DNA of 17,435 nucleotides from JBKJTP01 sp046590195 (GCA_046590195.1 JBKJTP010000097.1:1-17435); one strand, 5' to 3'; shown: positions 1 to 7,186, counted from the first letter of the stretch. Numbers and translations: made by a program. Notes: generated by a model from the sequence alone, not told the origin.

Positions 1-14
1 TGAAGAGCGATGGG

Positions 15-22
15 CAAAAATA
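15..22 (-). promoter_or_regulatory. Possible -7 promoter element (TATTTTTG) for a gene left of the window
   Basis: The minus strand reads TATTTTTGCC here, matching the Bacteroidota -7 consensus TAnnTTTG. It lies just downstream of the tRNA terminator and so could start a new minus-strand unit leaving the window. No TTG element is seen at the usual distance upstream, so this rests on the -7 match alone. Confidence 0.25.
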
Positions 23-50
23 CTATGAGGTGAGCAGGGAGGCGAGTTAG

Positions 51-83
51 AAAATCAAAAGACCCGCTTGTTTAGAGCGGGTC
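51..83 (-). terminator. Rho-independent terminator of tRNA-Ser
   Basis: A perfect 7-bp GACCCGC/GCGGGTC stem (61-67 and 77-83, 9-nt loop) begins three bases past the tRNA CCA end. On the minus strand it is followed by the T-rich run TTTTGATTTT (60-51). The position and U-tract fit intrinsic termination of the tRNA transcript. Confidence 0.85.
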
Positions 84-85
84 TC

Positions 86-178
86 TGGCGGAGGAAGAGG
101 GATTCGAACCCTCGATAGCAGCAAAACTACTATGACGGTTTAGCAAACCGTTGCCTTCAGCCACTCGGCCATCCCTCC
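86..178 (-). tRNA. tRNA-Ser (anticodon GCT)
   Basis: The reverse complement folds as a class II tRNA. The acceptor stem GGAGGGA pairs with TTCCTCC (one G-U), followed by discriminator G and an encoded CCA at 88-86. The anticodon stem-loop CGG-TTTGCTAAA-CCG gives anticodon GCT, which reads AGC/AGU serine codons. The T arm is GAGGG-TTCGAAT-CCCTC. The long variable arm (stem ATAGTAG/CTGCTAT) is the hallmark of tRNA-Ser and tRNA-Leu. A rho-independent terminator follows directly, suggesting a single-gene transcript. Confidence 0.97.
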
Positions 179-429
179 GAGCTGAAGTCCGACTACCATT
201 GCTGGTCTTCGGGAGACGATCGCTCGTCTCACCAAAAACGCCTTTTGGGCGCTTAGGACGGTCATAAACGGCTCCGTTCTGGACCTCGTTCCCCCGTGAA
301 ACTCTACTCGTTCATACTTACAAAATTGCTCCGTTCTTAGCAATCAGGCCTACTTTAGAACTTGAACAACCTCGCCGCGTGCTGCCTTTGTGTGATAGAA
401 GATCACTCTCTCAACTTCTACGCACGACA

Positions 430-810
430 ATGATACAATTTGATATACGTGAAATGGACCGGAGCCTGGTGCTGACGCTCCTGGGAATGGATGTAAAGGC
501 GGCGAGCGCGATGCTTGGCGGGCGGCCACGCGTGCAGTCTGAGACGCTGCCGAAGGTACAGATCGAGGTGGCCGACGAGATGCAGGTCCGCTTCTATCCC
601 GATCTCATTAAGATCAGCTTCAATCCGGATAAAGCATTCTCAGAGCCGATCGCGCAATTCCAGACGCTGAAGTTCGATGAGATGATGGGCAAGGAAGAGC
701 CGATCGTTGTGAAGAAGAATGATGAGCGCGCAGCGCGTATCAATCGAGTCCGCTCCGCAATGGAAGATTTCATGCGCGAGCTGGAGGCGAGCGCGAAGGG
801 CGCTTCGTAA
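430..810 (+). CDS. Hypothetical cytosolic protein, 126 aa
   Basis: I do not recognise this gene. The ATG at 430 is preferred over a TTG at 379, because the 17 extra residues look like translated leader. The product has no signal peptide or membrane segment. Its first two thirds look beta-rich (alternating stretches such as 'VQIEVADEMQVRFYP' and 'LIKISFNP'). The last 30 residues are a charged amphipathic helix ('KKNDERAARINRVRSAMEDF'). Coding-like codon use and an uninterrupted frame support a real gene. No Shine-Dalgarno sequence precedes it. A weak promoter is possible (TTG 326-328, then TACTTTAG 351-358). It stands alone between the divergent tRNA and a repeat-rich gap, and no partner suggests a function. 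Confidence 0.7.
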   Translation: MIQFDIREMDRSLVLTLLGMDVKAASAMLGGRPRVQSETLPKVQIEVADEMQVRFYPDLIKISFNPDKAFSEPIAQFQTLKFDEMMGKEEPIVVKKNDERAARINRVRSAMEDFMRELEASAKGAS

Positions 811-873
811 GTTAAACGCTATGAGTTGAGCTAGTGCGAGACCGCGTCTCGGAGTGCACTGAAATGCACGCAG

Positions 874-899
874 CACTACGATGTGGATCGTAGTGCTAC
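874..899 (-). repeat. REP-like GTAG hairpin, family C (single copy)
   Basis: The minus strand reads GTAG (899-896) and then a perfect stem CACTACGAT / ATCGTAGTG closing a CCAC loop. The stem extends by two more pairs into the GTAG, giving 11 bp in all (872-882 with 887-897). A conserved GTAG tetranucleotide at the foot of a hairpin is the diagnostic layout of REP elements handled by RAYT transposases. No T-run follows on either strand, so an intrinsic terminator is less likely. Confidence 0.55.
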
Positions 900-1180
900 G
901 AGAGGGAGGACCGGTTTCCTGTCACCTTACAGTCTGCATGTCTGACCTAACTGCAGAAGCTTAGCCTGGTCCTTTATCTGTTGCTGTGTCGTGCTAGCGG
1001 GGGCCTAATCGCCTGTATCTCTACAGTGTTCAGCATCACCGCTCCGAGCTTTGCCGCTTGCGCGTCGCCGCTCGTGTAGTAATGACAAATAAAAAGGCTC
1101 GACGTTACACTTTTTCTCTTACAGAGTGATGGAATATTTAGTATCCTAAGTTTTCGGTCACCTCTCATTCCAGAACAGTG

Positions 1181-1238
1181 TCATCCTGAGCGACGAAACG
1201 AGCGCAGCGAAGTTGAGTGGAGCGGAGTCGAAGGATCT
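1181..1238. repeat. Dispersed intergenic repeat (TCATCCTGAGCG ... GTCGAAGGATCT type)
   Basis: The element starts TCATCCTGAGCGACGAAACG and ends GTCGAAGGATCT, with ATCCT/AGGAT as complementary ends. The pattern 'TCATCCTGAGCG..AGC..AAGGATCT' recurs in the intergenic DNA of many unrelated genomes. It is seen once in this window. Function is unknown. Confidence 0.6.
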
Positions 1239-1243
1239 CTCTG

Positions 1244-1624
1244 CTAACGGGTGAGCTTTACAGCAAGTACAGGAAAGATAAATGCTCCAGCGAGAAAACC
1301 GATCGCGAGCAAACGTGTGGTCAATGCCGTTTTTCTTTCCCCAAAGTGGGACTCGATTCGTTCTGCTCTTGAACCCGTGATGTAGTAGCGGTAGGTGATA
1401 GTGCCAACAACAAGTAAGAGTGGGACAGAGATTGCAAAGCGATTAACGTTCTCAGGTATAACATCTACGAAAGCATCTAGCACCACGACTAATCCCAATA
1501 CCCACCAGCCGAAAACAAGACACATTAGTGCAGCAGCGCGAAAGTGTATGTCGTCTTTGGATGTTGGCCCTCGCCGCATCAAGACAACCAAAAAGTAAAA
1601 TGCATAGTCTAAGACTACCTTCAT
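1244..1624 (-). CDS. Small four-helix membrane protein, 126 aa (paralog of 1694-2086)
   Basis: About four hydrophobic segments are visible (roughly residues 4-16, 31-51, 58-76 and 102-122), so this is an inner-membrane protein. The ATG at 1624 is chosen over the TTG at 1657 because it aligns with the start of the upstream neighbour and removes 11 unlikely residues. The two neighbours share the plan 'M[KR]V.. Y.F ... RR(R)..', four helices and a short basic loop. Similar small proteins ('YIFYR.Y.FYKKR...') are common in Bacteroidota with no known role. The gene lies 69 nt downstream of its paralog and is probably the last gene of the dedA-side transcript. The pair is visibly more A+T-rich than the genes upstream, which suggests separate acquisition. 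Confidence 0.7.
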   Translation of the reverse strand: MKVVLDYAFYFLVVLMRRGPTSKDDIHFRAAALMCLVFGWWVLGLVVVLDAFVDVIPENVNRFAISVPLLLVVGTITYRYYITGSRAERIESHFGERKTALTTRLLAIGFLAGAFIFPVLAVKLTR

Positions 1625-1693
1625 TCCTATACAAGGGTTAGCACAACGTATAGTCAAACGCGCTACGATTCAGAGTCAAAAGCCATGTTGCTT

Positions 1694-2086
1694 CTAGTAC
1701 AACTTCAAGGCTTTATGATCTGCTAAGTATACAAAGCAAAATAATCCGGAGATAAGAATCGCACCTAGGCCGAAGTAAAAGATCAACGCACTTTTATTCT
1801 TTGGACTTGAGGCAAGTATTTTTTGGATGTCGATATTCTTGTTTTTTCTCACGTACAACAGCCAGCCAACTATTACACAAAGACCGTAGACAATAATCGC
1901 ATAGTGCAATCTCGGGACGAACTGAAGGCCAGCAAATGTAATGAGATGGAATACGATGCCACATATGCCTTGCGTGAGAGTCAGGGACCAAATGCCTAAG
2001 GCTCGCCACTGCGGTTCTGAATAATTTGGGTCTCTTCGTCTTATTAGTCGCTCTAGGGCTCCGAAGATGTACTGGTCAACTCTCAT
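1694..2086 (-). CDS. Small four-helix membrane protein, 130 aa
   Basis: Four hydrophobic stretches are visible (approximately residues 33-51, 57-76 and 100-120, with a weaker N-terminal amphipathic region 'YIFGALERLIRRR'). The start is fixed by an ATGA overlap: its ATG (2086-2084) overlaps the TGA (2085-2083) of the 506-aa gene, a classic translational-coupling arrangement. A longer reading from 2125 would add 13 residues read from the upstream gene's DNA. It belongs to the same loose family as the 126-aa protein downstream. Function is not recognisable; coupling to the helical-repeat protein suggests co-production in similar amounts. Confidence 0.75.
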   Translation of the reverse strand: MRVDQYIFGALERLIRRRDPNYSEPQWRALGIWSLTLTQGICGIVFHLITFAGLQFVPRLHYAIIVYGLCVIVGWLLYVRKNKNIDIQKILASSPKNKSALIFYFGLGAILISGLFCFVYLADHKALKLY

Positions 2087-3603
2087 GATCTTGGACTCCG
2101 CGTTTTCCCTAGCTTCTTCTTCCACAACACATTCTCCGGCTGGCTGCGAATGATGTCAGAGTAGCTTGTGCCTGCGATCTTGCCTGTGACCCAGGTTGTC
2201 AGATCGCTGTAGTCGATAGCAACCATGCCGTACTCGCCAGATCGTAACTGCTTCAAGTCACGATCGAGTTCTTCGAAGTCTGTAGTTGAAGTACGCGCGC
2301 CAGTCGCAGAAAAGAAGTTGATCAATCGCTTCTCGATCGCGTGCAATCGTTGATGGCGATACATGTATTGGTAGGCCGACTTCGTCGCGTACTTGAGGTA
2401 GCTGTAGTTCTTCAGCTCGAAGTGCGCCATAAGGACCAGGATGCGCAGCGTTGATTGCAGGTTCTGCCCCATGATGCCTCCCTTCTGATAGAGCACTTTG
2501 TTCGACCACTCGATGGAGTTCTCATAATCCTTCATCGCAAAATATTGCCGCGCGATCTGATCGTCGAGAATAGCTAGGCTATACTTACTGCGCTTTGCGA
2601 GGATGCCGTTGCGAAGCTCGATGAGCGGCTGAGTGAGCTTGTGCGCTTCTTCAAATAATCCGATCGATTGCAGCAGACCGAACTCCATAAGCGTCGCGAT
2701 CGCCTGATTCTGCTCGATGTTATGGGCGTACTTGTTCTTGCGCATCCGCTCGATCATTTGATACGCCACGTCATAGTGATCGTCACGCATCGAGTCGTTC
2801 AGACGAAAGAGCACTGCCCGGTGATAATAGGGCTCTGCATCGATGATGCGCTCGGGCTGCGCATCGAAGAGTGCGAGCACTTGCTTCGACTCGCGAGTAT
2901 CCTCATCGAGCTTTCCGATCGCGTGGTAGTATCGACCGTAGATCAGGTGATAGATCACCTGCCCAAGGAATGTCAGCTTCTTTGGATCAGATTGCAGCAG
3001 CGGATCGGCTACGATCGAGTGATACTCCTGCTCGCTTGCCTTGTCGCGAGCAAGCCCTTTATGCATCGTGTGGAAGTAGGAGTCATCATAGATCTTCCGG
3101 AGCTGACGGACCTCGTCGTATCTGTGCGATGCTTGCTTCCATTCCTCATGCAGCTTCTCGATCTCCGATTGCTCATGCGGGCTGCTCTCGGGGCCGTTGA
3201 GCCGCATCTCCCAATCGATCAGCGAAAAGAGGATTGGGTAGCGCTCGTGATGCGCGGCGGTCTTTTTTGCGCGTTCGAGAATGCGTGAGGCGAGCGTGTA
3301 TTGCTTTCGAGAGAAGAGCAACTCGATCTCGTTAAGCGCATTCCGCAGCACGACATCCATTGTCGCTTCCTCATGGAAGCTGCGGATACTCCTTAAGATG
3401 AGATGCTGCAGGTAATTGCGGAGCACCGGAAGCTGGCTCTTCGAGCCGCCTTCCAGCTTATCAAGCGGCAGCGACTTCTCGAGCGCATCGAATAACTCGA
3501 TGTACTTCTTATTCCCCTTTTGGAGATTGGTCGATAGCTTAAAATACCGCTTCTCAGCCTTCGATAACGAGGCGATGAGGTCGGCGAGGAGATCGGTGCG
3601 CAT
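2083..3603 (-). CDS. TPR-like helical-repeat protein, 506 aa
   Basis: This is a soluble, almost entirely helical protein without signal peptide. The N-terminus 'LIASLSKAEKRYFKLSTN' is a signature I associate with roughly 500-aa helical-repeat proteins of Bacteroidota and relatives. The middle shows repeated pairs of amphipathic helices (for example residues 105-135, 215-245, 260-290 and 315-375), consistent with degenerate tetratricopeptide repeats and a scaffold role. No catalytic motif is visible. It lies 41 nt downstream of dedA on the same strand and overlaps the next membrane gene by 4 nt (ATGA), so one transcript is likely. No Shine-Dalgarno precedes the ATG. TPR assignment is by pattern only; the molecular role is unknown. 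Confidence 0.8.
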   Translation of the reverse strand: MRTDLLADLIASLSKAEKRYFKLSTNLQKGNKKYIELFDALEKSLPLDKLEGGSKSQLPVLRNYLQHLILRSIRSFHEEATMDVVLRNALNEIELLFSRKQYTLASRILERAKKTAAHHERYPILFSLIDWEMRLNGPESSPHEQSEIEKLHEEWKQASHRYDEVRQLRKIYDDSYFHTMHKGLARDKASEQEYHSIVADPLLQSDPKKLTFLGQVIYHLIYGRYYHAIGKLDEDTRESKQVLALFDAQPERIIDAEPYYHRAVLFRLNDSMRDDHYDVAYQMIERMRKNKYAHNIEQNQAIATLMEFGLLQSIGLFEEAHKLTQPLIELRNGILAKRSKYSLAILDDQIARQYFAMKDYENSIEWSNKVLYQKGGIMGQNLQSTLRILVLMAHFELKNYSYLKYATKSAYQYMYRHQRLHAIEKRLINFFSATGARTSTTDFEELDRDLKQLRSGEYGMVAIDYSDLTTWVTGKIAGTSYSDIIRSQPENVLWKKKLGKTRSPRS

Positions 3604-3644
3604 TAATTGATGAACACCTGTATGCCGTGTAAGGCTCTACGGTT

Positions 3645-4316
3645 TTATTGCTGCGATGTCTGCGCCTGAGACTCGCGGAGGAGGCGGCGCTTCTTGCGCT
3701 CCTTCAGGATCTCGATGATCGGCGGAAGGATCGACAGGATGATCACGCCGCCAATGATGTAGTGCAGATACGAGGTAACGTTCGGGATCGTATTACCGAG
3801 GATATACCCGAGGAAGGTCGTCGAAGTGATCCATAGGAAGCCGCCTATAATATTATAGGTCGCAAACTTCTTATAGGTCATATCCGCTGCTCCGGCTACG
3901 ACAGGCGCGAATGTTCGGACGATCGGGATAAAACGAGCGATGATGATCGTCTTGCCGCCATGCTTCTCGTAGAATTCGTGGGTCTTGATGATATGCTCTT
4001 TCTTGAAGATCCTGCCATCCGGTTTGTCATAAAGCTTATGGCCCATCTTCTTGCCGATGTAGTAACCTAGAGCATCGCCGATGATCGCGGCAGAGATCAA
4101 GAGGACGTTCAGGAAATAGATGTTCAGGTCGACGACCCCGGTCGCGATGAGCAGGCCAGTCGTGACGAGCAGGGAATCGCCCGGGAGGAAGAAACCGATG
4201 AGTAGTCCGGTTTCTGCAAAGATAATAAGGAAGAGTGCAATATAGCCGCCATTGCGGATCACGTCCTTCATTCCTTCGCTGGAAAGCAGCGCGCCGATCG
4301 AATCTAAAAACTCCAT
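3645..4316 (-). CDS. DedA family inner-membrane protein (SNARE-associated/VTT domain)
   Basis: A 223-aa protein, typical for the family. Hallmarks are the acidic first loop 'FAETGLLIGFFLPGDSLL' (E35, G37, PG at 46-47) and the re-entrant segment 'ARFIPIVRTFAPVVAGA' (R128, P131, R134, G142). Further helices lie at about 25-45, 50-62, 66-86, 152-175 and 185-203, and the C-terminal tail is basic (KERKKRRLLR). DedA proteins are polytopic transporters; several recycle undecaprenyl phosphate or phosphatidylethanolamine across the membrane and support proton-motive-force and envelope stress tolerance. Which lipid this one handles cannot be told from sequence. It is the first gene of the minus-strand run and its start is 148 nt from the divergent esterase. 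Confidence 0.93.
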   Translation of the reverse strand: MEFLDSIGALLSSEGMKDVIRNGGYIALFLIIFAETGLLIGFFLPGDSLLVTTGLLIATGVVDLNIYFLNVLLISAAIIGDALGYYIGKKMGHKLYDKPDGRIFKKEHIIKTHEFYEKHGGKTIIIARFIPIVRTFAPVVAGAADMTYKKFATYNIIGGFLWITSTTFLGYILGNTIPNVTSYLHYIIGGVIILSILPPIIEILKERKKRRLLRESQAQTSQQ

Positions 4317-4340
4317 TCAGGGATTCCGTAAATACGGTGG

Positions 4341-4350
4341 TATTTTTGCA
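4341..4350 (+). promoter_or_regulatory. Promoter -7 element TATTTTTGCA for the esterase gene
   Basis: A full match to the Bacteroidota TAnnTTTG(CA) -7 element. At the usual upstream distance only TTC (4316-4318, 22-nt spacer) is found instead of TTG. Transcription would start near 4355, leaving a leader of about 110 nt before the ATG at 4465. The leader contains a hairpin at 4371-4391. Confidence 0.5.
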
Positions 4351-4367
4351 GGGAAATACTCTTCAAG

Positions 4368-4391
4368 TAAGGAGGTGCAACATTCGCCTCC
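4368..4391 (+). promoter_or_regulatory. Hairpin with buried Shine-Dalgarno-like sequence in the esterase leader
   Basis: TAAGGAGGT (4368-4376) is a perfect anti-16S complement, rare in this window. Its GGAGG (4371-4375) pairs with CCTCC (4387-4391) across an 11-nt loop. No ATG, GTG or TTG follows at proper spacing, and the esterase start lies 90 nt further on. It may be a structured leader element or a relic; function is not shown. Confidence 0.3.
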
Positions 4392-4464
4392 CTAAGAATC
4401 TCTCACTAGAATCAGACCTAATCGGGCCACAGCAGGGCTCGGCGGCCTTAATCCCTTGCATAAT

Positions 4465-5199
4465 ATGGAACGTCAGATCCACTCTTGGTATAGCCCGGCT
4501 CTCAACAAAGAAATGGAGATCGCCGTCTACGGCCATTATGGCCCAGCTTTGCTCATGTTTCCCTCAGCCGCTGCCGACTACCTGGAGTACGAGCGCTTCC
4601 ACCTGATCGGCTCGGTCGAGCACGTCTTCGACTCTGGCAAGATGAAGGGCTTCTCGATCAACTCGATCAATAGCGAGAGCTGGCTGAATGACTCGATGGA
4701 GCCTCGGCACAAGGCGATGCGGCACCAGCAGTACAACCGCTATATCACTGATGAGGTCGTGCCATTCATCACGAGCTTGAGTGGTAATGTCAAGCCGGAG
4801 ATCGTTACGACTGGCGTTTCGCTCGGCGCATTCCATGCCTTGAATACTCTCTTGCGTCGTCCTGATCTCTTCGATGGATGCATCGCAATGTCCGGCGTTT
4901 ATGATCTTAAGTCATATTCAAGCGGGTACTACGATGAAGATGTCTACTTCAATTCGCCGATCGATTATATGAAGAATCTTGGCGAAGGCGAGACCCTGAA
5001 CCGTTTGCGGCAGAAGGAGAAGATCTATCTCTTGTCCGGCAAGGGTGAGTACGAGGATCCGCATGCGAGCTGGGAAATGGGTGAGATCCTCGGTCAAAAG
5101 GGGATCAACAATTTCGTCGAGATGTGGGGCGATGAGTATCGTCACGATTGGCCAACCTGGCGTGAGATGCTTCCGAGCGCGATCGACCGCTTCTTTTGA
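4465..5199 (+). CDS. Alpha/beta-hydrolase esterase (COG4947-like), 244 aa
   Basis: The nucleophile elbow is 'TTGVSLGAFHA' (GxSxG, S119). The likely histidine is H228 in 'GDEYRHDWPTW', and acidic candidates lie in 'GKGEYEDP' (192-199). The protein keeps the usual esterase D-like order: N-terminal strands, 'HYGPALLMFPS' oxyanion region, elbow, C-terminal His. The 'HDWPTW' ending is characteristic of the COG4947 esterase/lipase-like group related to PF00756. No signal peptide is seen, so it is cytosolic. Substrate is unknown. ATG 4465 is chosen over the in-frame TTG at 4456. The gene stands alone, with a TAnnTTTG promoter upstream. Confidence 0.85.
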   Translation: MERQIHSWYSPALNKEMEIAVYGHYGPALLMFPSAAADYLEYERFHLIGSVEHVFDSGKMKGFSINSINSESWLNDSMEPRHKAMRHQQYNRYITDEVVPFITSLSGNVKPEIVTTGVSLGAFHALNTLLRRPDLFDGCIAMSGVYDLKSYSSGYYDEDVYFNSPIDYMKNLGEGETLNRLRQKEKIYLLSGKGEYEDPHASWEMGEILGQKGINNFVEMWGDEYRHDWPTWREMLPSAIDRFF

Positions 5200-5605
5200 T
5201 TGCTCCTTATAGAGCGCTTTCTTGATCGTTGCAGATTGTGATGTCTGCGTAATTCTTGTTCGATTACAGTACAAGGCAACAGCGGAGTGTCTGTCTATCG
5301 GAATGAATAGTACTGAGCTTGTTCGAGTAAAAGAGTGGGGAATTGTGCTGTGTTGCTTTTGCAAACAGCCGATGACCCACTTTTTTTTGCACTAGAAAAA
5401 AGGTGCGAAAGATCTATTTTTCTTTACGACGACTGCATCTAATTACTTGCATTTCGGGTCTCTTTATCTGATGATCTTTGCCGATCATCATTGCCATAGA
5501 CGTAGATCGATTTTCGATGATCAATTTCGGGATCATCACACAGGTACGCCTGTAGGCCCTTGCCCGGCCAGCTCTGTTTGCCAAAACTAATTTGCCATAA
5601 TCTTG
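5200..5605 (+). other. Gene-free gap with repeated GATGATC/GATCATC dyads
   Basis: There is no credible ORF. The left half (5200-5380) shows nothing clear. A run of eight T lies at 5382-5389. The right half carries several inverted repeats, described separately at 5469-5553, just upstream of the secreted-protein gene. Confidence 0.5.
5469..5553 (+). promoter_or_regulatory. Cluster of inverted repeats upstream of the secreted-protein gene
   Basis: Dyad 1 is TGATGATC (5469-5476) and GATCATCA (5483-5490) around TTTGCC. Dyad 2 is GATGATC (5516-5522) and GATCATC (5531-5537), the same half-site. ATCGA/TCGAT (5506-5518) lies between, and ACAGG/CCTGT (5540-5553) after. The loop of dyad 1 contains ATCTTTG, seven of eight matches to TAnnTTTG when the preceding G is counted, with TTG at 5447-5449 upstream. 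This is consistent with a repressor-type operator pair over a promoter, but it could equally be a folded mRNA leader. Confidence 0.35.
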
Positions 5606-6220
5606 ATGAGGACCAACCAATTGGTCCGAGCCCTCTTCCTAATAGTCATGGGGTCGCTCGGTACAAGTTCTGCCATAGCTCAAAGCACCATCGCGCCTAT
5701 CGTTGCATATCATCCGCAACGAAACGATGGATCGTCATTCGCCGACAAGATCAAGAAGACTGATCTGGTCAATGCCGCCGACATACTAGCGGCGGTGACC
5801 AAAGGAGCCACTTTTGAAGGCGCGACCGTTGAAAGCCGCAACGCGTTTAGCGTACCGCTCGCGAATGTTAAGCCTACGACAGGGACTGCAATTGAGGTTG
5901 CAAGCCCAGAAGTTAAAGCCACTTCATCTGCTGCAAACTCGGTCTCGCTTCTCGAAGAGCACAAGTTAAATGTCAAGGTGCAATACGATGCACGTCCGGT
6001 AGGTGGTATCCTAACGGTTCGCGTATCAATTACACCAACCTTTCGAGGTATCGGAGTTTCTACCCGCCCTGCGGCAAGCCGTTCACTCGCGCTAGCGGTT
6101 GACGAGTTTACTCAGGAGGCGGTCAACAAGCTTGTAGAAGAACTGACCGAAGAGATCAGTGCGGAATTCAATGCGATCACCGAACCAAGCACAGCGGCCA
6201 CGGACGCACTCATCCACTGA
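5606..6220 (+). CDS. Secreted hypothetical protein, 204 aa
   Basis: A clear type I signal peptide: basic start 'MRTNQLVR', hydrophobic core 'ALFLIVMGSL', then 'SSAIA|QS' with likely cleavage after A25. The mature part is low in aromatic residues and rich in A, S, T, V. It contains a beta-like section ('LNVKVQYDARPVGGILTVRV', about 125-145) and ends in acidic helices ('EFTQEAVNKLVEELTEEI'). The ATG at 5606 directly follows a TTG at 5603; the ATG is chosen. No known domain is recognised. It is a monocistronic unit: inverted repeats upstream and an intrinsic terminator 100 nt after its stop. A periplasmic or outer-membrane-associated role is likely from the signal peptide only. Confidence 0.75.
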   Translation: MRTNQLVRALFLIVMGSLGTSSAIAQSTIAPIVAYHPQRNDGSSFADKIKKTDLVNAADILAAVTKGATFEGATVESRNAFSVPLANVKPTTGTAIEVASPEVKATSSAANSVSLLEEHKLNVKVQYDARPVGGILTVRVSITPTFRGIGVSTRPAASRSLALAVDEFTQEAVNKLVEELTEEISAEFNAITEPSTAATDALIH

Positions 6221-6252
6221 TCGCGTAACTTCCTAAGTCAAGTCTCACACAG

Positions 6253-6270
6253 ATCGACCATCTGGTCGAT
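6253..6270. repeat. Hairpin ATCGACC/GGTCGAT between the secreted-protein gene and its terminator
   Basis: A perfect 7-bp inverted repeat (6253-6259 and 6264-6270) around a 4-nt loop, 32 nt after the stop codon. No T-run follows. It may protect the 3' end of the transcript that ends at the terminator 50 nt further on. Confidence 0.4.
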
Positions 6271-6319
6271 TCGCAGAGTTTTAACTCTCACCGTTTCTTA
6301 GGAAGAAGTAGTAGAAGGT

Positions 6320-6355
6320 CCCATCGGTCGCTAGATCGGTGGGCTTTCTCATTTT
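6320..6355 (+). terminator. Rho-independent terminator of the secreted-protein gene
   Basis: A 10-bp stem CCCATCGGTC / GATCGGTGGG (two G-U pairs) closes a GCTA loop and is followed by CTTTCTCATTTT. It lies between the plus-strand secreted-protein gene and the convergent methyltransferase. The T-rich tail is only on the plus-strand side. Confidence 0.8.
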
Positions 6356-6400
6356 AAGACCTGAAAGGGGGCGCGGCTTTGAATGATGACGGAGCCGAGA

Positions 6401-7186
6401 TCACTCGATCGAGCGAGCTGCAAGAACGATCGTTTCGTAGCTCTCTGTGAATCGGTTGCCATGGAAGCGCGCGTGCAACACTTCATGCACGCATCCCATA
6501 AAGTCGCCAAGCTGGCTCTTCGGTATACCTGCACCGATATACGACTTTGACATCAGATAACCGATATAGGTGTCTGAAGTATATTCGATCGAGAACGGGA
6601 AGTTGTAGATCTCCGGAGTGTGGAATAGCCCAGAGCTTGTGATCGCTTCGGGAAAATCCGCGCTGACGATATCAACGCCACCTTCGTACTTCGGATTGAA
6701 CTGGCGGATGCAGTCATTGATCTGCATGTAGTAATCATCTTGCGTTGCGAGGCTCTGATTCCAGAGCAGGACAAGCGGTTGATGTGGCTTGAGAATGCGA
6801 CTGATCTCGCGGACGGCCTTCTCCTTGTTCATCCAGTGGAAGGACTGAGCAAGCGTTACGAGATCGATGGTATCTGTTGCGAGACCTGTTTCTTCGCCTT
6901 GAGCTTCAATGACTTGAATGCCTGTGATACCTTCCCGCTCTGCACTCTCTTCGAGCTTACGAAGCATTTGCCGTGCAGGATCAAGCGCATAGACGAGGCG
7001 AACGTATGGAGCAAGTGCAAGGGCGAGCCGGCCGGTGCCGGAGCCGAGATCGGCGACGGTGCTCGATCGGTTCAGCTCGGCTAGTGTAACCAGAAAGAGG
7101 AGAGCTTCGGAGGGGTAATGCGGGCGATAGGCATCGTAATTCTCGGCCAGCGCATTAAAGATCGTTTTGGGATCGTTGAACAACAT
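6401..7186 (-). CDS. Class I SAM-dependent methyltransferase, 261 aa
   Basis: A Rossmann-type methyltransferase. Motif I is 'VADLGSGTGRLA' (44-55), the ribose-binding acidic residue is D69 in 'YALDP', and post-II/III motifs include 'IDLVTLAQSFHWM' (about 106-118) and 'ISRILKPHQPLVLLW'. The N-terminal 'ALAENYDAYRPHYP' and the 'AQSFHWM' signature place it in the Methyltransf_11/25 group that includes trans-aconitate-type and YcgJ-like enzymes. These N-terminal residues often cap the SAM site. The substrate cannot be inferred and neighbours do not help. It is transcribed in the same direction as acylphosphatase, 145 nt downstream of that gene, so it may have its own promoter. Confidence 0.9.
   Translation of the reverse strand: MLFNDPKTIFNALAENYDAYRPHYPSEALLFLVTLAELNRSSTVADLGSGTGRLALALAPYVRLVYALDPARQMLRKLEESAEREGITGIQVIEAQGEETGLATDTIDLVTLAQSFHWMNKEKAVREISRILKPHQPLVLLWNQSLATQDDYYMQINDCIRQFNPKYEGGVDIVSADFPEAITSSGLFHTPEIYNFPFSIEYTSDTYIGYLMSKSYIGAGIPKSQLGDFMGCVHEVLHARFHGNRFTESYETIVLAARSIE

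Larger units (their letters stand above)
811..1243. other. Gene-free gap with hairpins and a dispersed repeat
   Basis: No convincing ORF is present on either strand. The left end holds three consecutive hairpins: GAGAC-CGC-GTCTC (838-850), GTGCA/TGCAC (854-869) and the REP-like palindrome at 874-899. The right end holds a 58-bp dispersed repeat (1181-1238). Between 900 and 1180 I see nothing recognisable. Confidence 0.6.

Noticed and set aside
140..343. Minus-strand ORF ending '...GGMAEWLKATVC'
   Set aside because: Its end is the translated 5' half of tRNA-Ser, a common false call.
974..1168. Minus-strand ORF of 64 aa
   Set aside because: No domain, signal or coding-like pattern; sits in a repeat-rich gap.
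2668..3288. Plus-strand ORF of 206 aa with leucine/valine-rich product
   Set aside because: Antisense shadow of the helical-repeat gene; its hydrophobicity mirrors the GAT/GAG-rich codons of the other strand.
4217..4224. Perfect minus-strand TATCTTTGCA promoter element inside dedA
   Set aside because: It encodes the conserved 'IFAE' of the DedA motif and has no TTG at suitable spacing, so chance is likely.
5202..5220. Possible terminator of the esterase gene (GCTC-CTTATA-GAGC)
   Set aside because: Only a 4-bp stem and no clear T-run.
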